A stretch of 64,000 bases of DNA from contig NZ_CABVIY010000001.1 in the NCBI RefSeq assembly GCF_902498195.1, positions 248,001 through 312,000 of the forward strand, written 5' to 3'. The notes beneath the pieces are model-generated. The model was not told the origin of the DNA and searched no databases. It was given only the letters and a program-made list of their open reading frames with translations. A program made the translations under genes and the position numbers. Origin of the DNA: Pseudomonas fluorescens. GTDB lineage: Bacteria; Pseudomonadota; Gammaproteobacteria; Pseudomonadales; Pseudomonadaceae. Positions 56,135-64,000 of this stretch are shown here, in pieces. Every line of letters starts with the position of its first letter. Within the stretch, counting starts at the first letter, position 1.

Positions 56135-56896
56135 TCAGTCCAATGCATCGACCTTCACTCGCAAGGTCATGTCATCGCGCCCCTGGGTAGCGTAGTTGCG
56201 GGTCAGGCCCTGTTTGTCGGCCTGTGTCTGGCGATTCACCCCGGCCAGCAAGATCCATTCGCCCAGGCGGCCGGTGACGGTTGTGTCGGTACTTTGTACG
56301 TTCACTACATCGGGACGTTCCTGGCTCATGCGGTCACGATTGGTGCTGATCGACAGGTGAACGATCTCGCCCGTGACGTTGGCGGTGACGTAAAAACCCT
56401 GGGTAACATTGCGGTATTCGGTCTGGCTGCGCAGGTCGCCGTAGGAGTCGACCTGGGTGCTGGTCAGCGGCACGCTCTGGCCGACCTGGATCAGGGCGGG
56501 CATGCCATCGGTGGCCTGGATTTGCTGGATGCCGCCATCGCGACTGTCGGTGCTGCGATTGATGATGCGGGTCTGGCTTGGCTTGGCGCCGTTCACCGAA
56601 TAACCCTGATCGCCCTGAAAGTTGTTTTCGTTGGTGTCGACGGTGATCAGCAGGCGTTTGGGGGCGGTATCGAGTTGGGATAAAAGTGCCTTGAGTTCGT
56701 CGATTTTGCGCTGATCGGCGTTGACGATGAGCTGGTTTCCATAAGCGCTGACCTGGCCATCCTTGCCGATGAAGTCCTGCGCTACCGGCAACATATAGGC
56801 ACTGGTGTGGTAGTTCAGTGGCACGATTTCGGTGGCGGCCATGGCCGAAAGACTGCAGGTCACCAACAGGGTGGTGAGCAGGGTGCGTAGGGACAT
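56135..56896 (-). CDS. Exported mini-secretin-like protein
   Basis: A 253-residue protein with a clear signal peptide (MSLRTLLTTLL to SAMAATE, start 56896 after GGAG). The mature part begins with a short NolW/secretin N-domain (EIVPLNYHTSAYMLPVAQDF, then VNADQRKIDELKALLSQLDT, about 20-85). A segment resembling the secretin beta domain follows (GQSVPLTSTQVDSYGDLR and TQGFYVTANVTGEIVHLSIS, then GEWILLAGVN). It is far shorter than GspD or PilQ, and no secretion genes are nearby. It may be a truncated secretin relative with an independent envelope role. Function is unknown. Confidence 0.75.
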   Translation of the reverse strand: MSLRTLLTTLLVTCSLSAMAATEIVPLNYHTSAYMLPVAQDFIGKDGQVSAYGNQLIVNADQRKIDELKALLSQLDTAPKRLLITVDTNENNFQGDQGYSVNGAKPSQTRIINRSTDSRDGGIQQIQATDGMPALIQVGQSVPLTSTQVDSYGDLRSQTEYRNVTQGFYVTANVTGEIVHLSISTNRDRMSQERPDVVNVQSTDTTVTGRLGEWILLAGVNRQTQADKQGLTRNYATQGRDDMTLRVKVDALD

Positions 56897-56977
56897 ATCC
56901 GTTATCTCCGCCAACTTCAAAGTGTTGATATTGCCAGTTTGTCGGCTCGCGGTGGGGCAAGTTGAATCCTAGACGGC

Positions 56978-57014
56978 AAAACGCCCCGGCATTCGAAAAT
57001 GGCGGGGCGTTTTG
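56978..57014 (-). terminator. Terminator of the roxA-GNAT operon
   Basis: AAAACGCCCCG and CGGGGCGTTTT face each other across about 14 bases, with T-rich ends on both strands. It lies between the GNAT gene and the mini-secretin. Confidence 0.85.
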
Positions 57015-57033
57015 GGGTGTTCTTCAGGGCCTC

Positions 57034-57127
57034 TTCGCGAGCAAGCCCGCTCCCACACTCGATTGATGGTGTTGCCGAAATCTGTGGCAACTCACTGTTC
57101 TAATGTGGGAGCGGGCTTGCTCGCGAA
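57034..57127. repeat. REP pair 13
   Basis: A class B inverted pair, 94 bases, after the GNAT gene. Confidence 0.92.
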
Positions 57128-57142
57128 TGCCGCGACGCGGTT

Positions 57143-57568
57143 TCAGGCGGACTCGCGCACCATGTCTACGTGCGGAATGCCTGCTTCCAGGAATTCCTCG
57201 CTGACCATGCGAAAGCCCAGGCGCTCATAGAACGCCGTGGCTTGTACCTGGGCGCTGAGCATCTGCTGCTTCAGCCCGCGTTTCTCGGCTTCACCGATCA
57301 CCGCTTGCATCAGCGCATCGCCCACTTTCAGGCCGCGCCAGTCCTTGAGTACCGACACCCGGCCGACGTGACCGTCGGGCAGCAGGCGTGCGGTGCCAAT
57401 CGGAAAGTCGCCTTCCAGGGCGAGGAAGTGCACGGCCGTCACGTCGTCCGCGTCCCATTCCAGTTCAGGCGGAACGGATTGCTCGGCAACGAACACCGCT
57501 TCACGAATGCGCCGGATCTCGGCGTTGTCCTTTTGCCAGTTTGCGACACGTACGTGAATCTTATTCAT
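57143..57568 (-). CDS. GNAT-family N-acetyltransferase (ElaA/YjcF-like)
   Basis: A 141-residue acetyltransferase. It has the RIREAVFVAEQSVPPELEWD N-terminal motif of the ElaA/YjcF group. The acetyl-CoA loop is VGRVSVLKDWRGLKVGDALM, and AFYERLGFRMVSEEFLEAGI lies near the C-terminus. Its ATG overlaps roxA by 8 bases. The acceptor is unknown; its coupling to roxA may hint at a ribosome or tRNA link, but that is speculation. Confidence 0.88.
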   Translation of the reverse strand: MNKIHVRVANWQKDNAEIRRIREAVFVAEQSVPPELEWDADDVTAVHFLALEGDFPIGTARLLPDGHVGRVSVLKDWRGLKVGDALMQAVIGEAEKRGLKQQMLSAQVQATAFYERLGFRMVSEEFLEAGIPHVDMVRESA

Positions 57569-58733
57569 CGTCAGCGAACCCCAGGCTTCCCTGTTTGACC
57601 AGTTCGTGCAGCAGGCCGCAACCGTCTTCGTCGTTCAGCCATGAGCCAAGGTTATCAGCATGCAGCGCGTCGGCGGCGCAGATCATCTTCAGCAGTTCGC
57701 GCAGTTTGCCGGGCAGATAACGGCTTTGGCCGCTGGCGAACAGCAACAGATCGTCGTCGACTTCGGACCAGGCCAGTCGGGCGCTTGGATTGCGGACCAG
57801 AATCGCCCCGTCTTTGATGGCGGCGAGGAAGTCGGCTTCTTCAACTTCTTCCAGGCCTGTCACCAGTTCCGGATAGCGCGGCTCGGTCATGAACTGGCCG
57901 AACCAGGTCAGCAGCAGGCGCTCGTCGCTCATGTGCTCGGCCAGCAGGCTTTTCAGGCGGTCGAGGGCATCGTGCTGAATCTGGTGCGGGTCGGCTGCCG
58001 GCAGGGCGTCTGCATCGGTGTAGCGTTCTTCGTCCGTCAGGAACTGGCTGAGGAAGTCGGTGAAGTGGGTCAGTACTTCAGCGGCGCTCGGCGCGCGGAA
58101 ACCCACGGAGTAGGTCAGGCAGTCGTCGACGGCCACGCCGCAGTGGGCCAGGCGCGGCGGCAGGTAGAGCATGTCGCCCGGTTCCAGGACCCACTCGTCG
58201 GTGGCTTCGAAGTCGGCGAGGATGCGCAGGTCGGCGTGTTGCAGCAGCGGGCTCTCGGAGTTGCACATCTGGCCGATTTTCCAGTTGCGCTTGCCGTGGC
58301 CTTGCAGCAGGAACACGTCGTAATTGTCGAAGTGCGGACCGACGCTGCCGCCCGGTGCGGCGAAGCTGATCATCACGTCGTCGATACGCCAGCTCGGCAG
58401 GAAGCGGAATTGCTCCAGCAGTTCGCTGACTTCCGGCACGAACTGGTCGACGGCTTGAACCAGCAGGGTCCAGTCACGCTCCGGCAATTTGCTGAAATCA
58501 TCTTCGGCGAACGGGCCGCGACGCAGTTCCCATGGGCGCTCGCCATTCTCGATGATCACGCGCGATTCGACTTCTTCTTCCAGTGCCAGGCCGGCCAGTT
58601 CGTCGGCGTCGATCGGGCTTTCGAAATCAGGAATCGCCTGACGGATCAGCAGCGGTTTTTTCTGCCAGTAGTCGCGCAGGAATTCCCGTGCCGTGATGCC
58701 GCCCAAGAGTTGAAGAGGAATGTCAGGATTCAT
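57561..58733 (-). CDS. roxA: Ribosomal protein uL16 arginine hydroxylase (cupin, JmjC type)
   Basis: A 2-oxoglutarate/Fe(II)-dependent oxygenase related to E. coli YcfD/RoxA, which hydroxylates an arginine of ribosomal protein L16. The protein is 390 residues. Iron-binding His134 and Asp136 are in GPHFDNYDVFLLQ, with the distal His197 in PPRLAHCGV. A C-terminal winged-helix/dimerisation region follows (about 215-390). It is coupled to the GNAT gene and located near purB, as in other gammaproteobacteria. Confidence 0.92.
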   Translation of the reverse strand: MNPDIPLQLLGGITAREFLRDYWQKKPLLIRQAIPDFESPIDADELAGLALEEEVESRVIIENGERPWELRRGPFAEDDFSKLPERDWTLLVQAVDQFVPEVSELLEQFRFLPSWRIDDVMISFAAPGGSVGPHFDNYDVFLLQGHGKRNWKIGQMCNSESPLLQHADLRILADFEATDEWVLEPGDMLYLPPRLAHCGVAVDDCLTYSVGFRAPSAAEVLTHFTDFLSQFLTDEERYTDADALPAADPHQIQHDALDRLKSLLAEHMSDERLLLTWFGQFMTEPRYPELVTGLEEVEEADFLAAIKDGAILVRNPSARLAWSEVDDDLLLFASGQSRYLPGKLRELLKMICAADALHADNLGSWLNDEDGCGLLHELVKQGSLGFADDE

Positions 58734-58770
58734 GTGTAACCTATTGAAAAAAATTACTTTTCATACGGGA

Positions 58771-58797
58771 ATAAAAACGCCCGGCGCGGCCGGGCGT
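58771..58797 (-). terminator. Terminator of purB
   Basis: Minus strand ACGCCCGGC, loop CGC, GCCGGGCGT then TTTTATT: a 9-bp GC-rich stem and T-run, 22 bases after purB. Confidence 0.92.
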
Positions 58798-58819
58798 CTT
58801 AAAAGGGTCAAGCGGTCGA

Positions 58820-60277
<1,458 letters not shown>

Positions 60278-60317
60278 TTACGCGTTACAGACTACAAAAC
60301 GGTGTTACAGATGTGCT

Positions 60318-60941
60318 TCAGCTGCTGCGCATCAGCGGGTAAAGCTCTTTGAGCAATTTGCGCCGGCTGATCACCAGCTGCCAGCGATGCCCGCCCAACT
60401 GCCGCCACAGGCGTGCCGAACGGATGCCGGCCAGCAGCAGGGCGCGGATTTTCGAGGCGTTGCTCGGCTGCTGCAGGTTGCGCATGTCACCGTGCACCTG
60501 AATGCGTTGGCGCAAGGTGCTCAGGGTGTCCTGGTACAGCGCGCCGCAGGCGGCGATCACGTTTTCGTGGGCCGGGCCGAAATGTTCGACCTGGGACTGA
60601 ATCTGCGGCAGGCGCTTGCCGATGATGTCCAGCATGTCCTCGCGCTTGGCCAGCTGTCGCTCAAGGCCGAGCATCGCCAGCGCATAGCGCAGCGGTTCGC
60701 GCTGCAGGGCGCTGGGGTCGCGCTCGAGGGCGCCGATCAGGGCGCGATAGCCCTCGCGCAGATTGATGTCGTCGCCGCCGTAGACTTCCAGGGTGTCCTT
60801 GGGGTCGCGGATCAGCAGGCTGCCGAGCATGCAGGTCAGACCGGCCTCGTTGGTCTGGCCGGTCTTGGCGATCTTGTCGACCAGCACGGCGGCGAGGAAA
60901 ACGCCGCCCAGCGCCGTCAGTTGCTCCTGAGTGGGGCTCAT
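60318..60941 (-). CDS. hflD: High-frequency lysogenisation protein HflD homologue
   Basis: A 207-residue mostly alpha-helical protein, matching HflD (YcfC), a peripheral membrane protein that antagonises phage lambda CII in E. coli. Recognisable blocks are [39 protein letters not shown] and a C-terminal [20 protein letters not shown]. Its host function is unclear. The start overlaps the mnmA stop by 4 bases. Confidence 0.92.
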   Translation of the reverse strand: MSPTQEQLTALGGVFLAAVLVDKIAKTGQTNEAGLTCMLGSLLIRDPKDTLEVYGGDDINLREGYRALIGALERDPSALQREPLRYALAMLGLERQLAKREDMLDIIGKRLPQIQSQVEHFGPAHENVIAACGALYQDTLSTLRQRIQVHGDMRNLQQPSNASKIRALLLAGIRSARLWRQLGGHRWQLVISRRKLLKELYPLMRSS

Positions 60942-62071
60942 TGTTGCTGGCCTTTGCTGGTCCAGGGTTCAGCAACTTCGATGACACCGCCGCCGAGGCA
61001 GATTTCACCGTCATAGAACACCACGGACTGGCCTGGCGTGACTGCGCGTTGCGGGTCGTCGAAGGTCGCACGATAACCGGTGGCCGTCTTTTCCAGGGTG
61101 CAAGGCTGGTCGCTCTGGCGATAGCGAACCTTGGCCGTCAGTTTGCGCGGCTGGCTCAGGTCGATCGGGTTGACCCAGTAGATGTCCGAGGCGAGCAGGG
61201 CGCGGGCGAACAGCCACGGATGGTCGTTGCCCTGGCCAACGATCAGCTCGTTGTGCTCCAGGTCCTTGATCAGCACGTACCACGGCTCCTCACCGGCGTC
61301 TTTCAAGCCGCCGATGCCCAGGCCCTGGCGCTGGCCGATGGTGTGGTACATCAGGCCGTGGTGACGGCCGATGACTTCGCCTTCGGTGGTTTTGATTTCG
61401 CCCGGTTGCGCCGGCAGGTACTGCTTGAGGAAGTCGGTGAAACGGCGCTCGCCGATAAAGCAGATCCCGGTGGAATCCTTTTTCTTCGCGGTCGCCAGTT
61501 CGTACTTCTCGGCAATCGCCCGCACCTGGGGTTTTTCCAGTTCGCCCACCGGGAACAGGGTCTTGGCGATCTGTTCGCCGCCGACGGCGTGCAGGAAGTA
61601 GCTCTGGTCCTTGTTCGGGTCCAGGCCCTTGAGCAGTTCGGTGCGGCCGTCGATGTCACGACGACGCACGTAGTGACCGGTGGCGATCAGGTCGGCACCG
61701 AGCACCATGGCGTAGTCGAGGAACGCCTTGAACTTGATCTCGCGGTTGCACAGGATGTCCGGGTTCGGGGTGCGACCGGCCTTGTATTCGGCCAGGAAGT
61801 GCTCGAACACGTTGTCCCAGTACTCGGCGGCGAAGTTGGCGGTGTGCAGCTTGATGCCAATCTTGTCGCACACGGCCTGGGCGTCCGCCAGGTCATCCAT
61901 GGCGGTGCAGTATTCCGTTCCATCGTCTTCTTCCCAGTTCTTCATGAACAGGCCTTCCACCTCATAACCCTGCTCGATCAGCAGGAGAGCGGAAACGGAA
62001 GAGTCCACGCCGCCGGACATGCCGACAATGACGCGCTTCTTTTGTGTGTCAGAAGGGGCTGGATCACGCAT
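60938..62071 (-). CDS. mnmA: tRNA-specific 2-thiouridylase MnmA
   Basis: This enzyme inserts sulfur at position 2 of the wobble uridine in Lys, Glu and Gln tRNAs, 377 residues. The ATP-pyrophosphatase loop is SGGVDSS (19-25). Catalytic cysteines are Cys108 ([12 protein letters not shown]) and Cys204 ([12 protein letters not shown]). GMSGGVDSS and FMKNWEEDD are typical. It precedes hflD in an overlapping pair and follows the Nudix gene after 59 bases. Confidence 0.97.
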   Translation of the reverse strand: MRDPAPSDTQKKRVIVGMSGGVDSSVSALLLIEQGYEVEGLFMKNWEEDDGTEYCTAMDDLADAQAVCDKIGIKLHTANFAAEYWDNVFEHFLAEYKAGRTPNPDILCNREIKFKAFLDYAMVLGADLIATGHYVRRRDIDGRTELLKGLDPNKDQSYFLHAVGGEQIAKTLFPVGELEKPQVRAIAEKYELATAKKKDSTGICFIGERRFTDFLKQYLPAQPGEIKTTEGEVIGRHHGLMYHTIGQRQGLGIGGLKDAGEEPWYVLIKDLEHNELIVGQGNDHPWLFARALLASDIYWVNPIDLSQPRKLTAKVRYRQSDQPCTLEKTATGYRATFDDPQRAVTPGQSVVFYDGEICLGGGVIEVAEPWTSKGQQQ

Positions 62072-62130
62072 AGGGATTCAATGAGTGTCTTGAAAAAGGA
62101 CGCGATTCTAACAGGCTCCAGCCCGCAAGG

Positions 62131-62577
62131 CTAAAGAGAAGGACGGATCAGTTCCAGGCCGAAGTGAATACCTGCCAGATAGTCGTCGATGCAACGGATG
62201 ATCAGCTCGCTGCGCCAGTGTTCGCGCTGTTGCATCAATTCCTCGCGGGTCAACCACTTGGCGCCGACGATGCCGTCGTCCAGTTGATACTCCGGGTTGT
62301 ATTTCAGGGCTTTGGCGATGAAGCAGACCCGTTGGTAGGTCACGCCGTTGCTTGGCGCGGTATACAGGTAAATGCCCAGCACGCCGGTCGGCTCGACGTC
62401 CCAGCCGGTTTCCTCGAGGGTTTCGCGCACGGCGGCTTCGGTCAGGGTTTCGTCCGGGTCGAGGTGGCCCGCGGGCTGGTTGAGTACTGTGCGTCCATGT
62501 TTGAGTTCTTCGACCATCAGGAAGCGGCCGTGGTCTTCGACGATGGTGGCGACGGTGATGTGGGGTTTCCAGTCCAT
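62131..62577 (-). CDS. nudJ: Nudix hydrolase (NudJ-like)
   Basis: A 148-residue Nudix phosphatase. The box fits GX5EX7REUXEEXGU: GHLDPDETLTEAAVRETLEE then TGW. E. coli NudJ dephosphorylates HMP-pyrophosphate and nucleotides, and it is also next to mnmA there, which supports the call. Confidence 0.9.
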   Translation of the reverse strand: MDWKPHITVATIVEDHGRFLMVEELKHGRTVLNQPAGHLDPDETLTEAAVRETLEETGWDVEPTGVLGIYLYTAPSNGVTYQRVCFIAKALKYNPEYQLDDGIVGAKWLTREELMQQREHWRSELIIRCIDDYLAGIHFGLELIRPSL

Positions 62578-62614
62578 GAAGCGTCCTCGAATGCAAATGT
62601 TGGAACACGGTCAA

Positions 62615-62704
62615 TGTGGGAGCGGGCTTGCTCGCGAAAGCGGAGGGTCAGTCATTGGGGATGTTGAATGATAAACCGCATTCGCGAGCAAGCCCGCTCC
62701 CACA
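62615..62704. repeat. REP pair (REPIN) 14
   Basis: A class A inverted pair of 90 bases between nudJ and icd. Confidence 0.93.
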
Positions 62705-62738
62705 TTTGTCTGGCGTACACATTGGTGTACCAGAAACA

Positions 62739-62766
62739 GAAACCCCGGCACTTGGCCGGGGCTTCT
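62739..62766 (-). terminator. Terminator of icd
   Basis: Minus strand GCCCCGGC, loop CAAGT, GCCGGGGT then TTCTGTTTC: a 7-8 bp GC stem with a T-rich tail, 17 bases after the stop. Confidence 0.8.
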
Positions 62767-62782
62767 TTACATCTTTACAACC

Positions 62783-64000
<1,218 letters not shown>

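Overview
The window is a chromosomal segment of a fluorescent-group Pseudomonas. The evidence is high GC, the liu leucine-catabolism cluster, a fused nuoCD gene inside a 13-gene nuo operon, a monomeric-type isocitrate dehydrogenase, and 14 paired copies of the REP sequence GTGGGAGCGGGCTTGCTCGC, typical of this group. No tRNA, rRNA, prophage, insertion sequence or CRISPR array was seen. Most long antisense reading frames are high-GC shadows of real genes.

Layout. (1) 1-9151: leucine and acyl-CoA catabolism. liuABCD are on the minus strand, with liuE and the MerR-type regulator liuR further right. A plus-strand acyl-CoA synthetase lies between the two liu blocks. Palindromes matching LiuR-type operators lie before liuA (two) and before liuR (one). 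The AT-rich gap after liuE carries what I read as the Crc-sequestering small RNA CrcY, with its own sigma54 promoter, IHF site and upstream palindrome. (2) 9174-14831: a LysR regulator divergent from an acyl-CoA dehydrogenase, a phosphate-binding/OmpA fusion protein, exonuclease III and a GNAT protein. (3) 14911-20324: tamA-tamB, outer-membrane translocation and assembly. (4) 20503-25420: a MarR-controlled tripartite EmrAB/NodT-type efflux operon with two identical 12-bp palindromes at its promoter. (5) 25543-30138: lpxH-ppiB divergent from glnS-cysS. (6) 30340-38487: a sigma54 enhancer-binding regulator divergent from a six-gene ABC importer with the glpSTPQUV (glycerol) layout. A sigma54 promoter, an IHF-like site and a duplicated GTTCA array lie between them. 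(7) 38783-53924: nuoA-N (complex I) on the minus strand. (8) 54243-57568: aceA with a long leader, a small secretin-like exported protein and a GNAT protein. (9) 57561-64000: roxA, purB, hflD, mnmA, a Nudix hydrolase (conserved synteny) and the C-terminal part of isocitrate dehydrogenase.

How the genes work together. The window is mainly central carbon and respiratory metabolism. Leucine is degraded to acetyl-CoA and acetoacetate, isocitrate is partitioned between AceA and Icd, and NADH is oxidised by complex I. CrcY and the sigma54 systems link carbon-source choice to uptake and catabolism. Findings most worth following are the CrcY locus, the sigma54/GTTCA regulatory region with its importer, the complementary degeneracy of the two importer ATPases, the palindromes flanking the nuo and aceA promoters, and the orphan mini-secretin.
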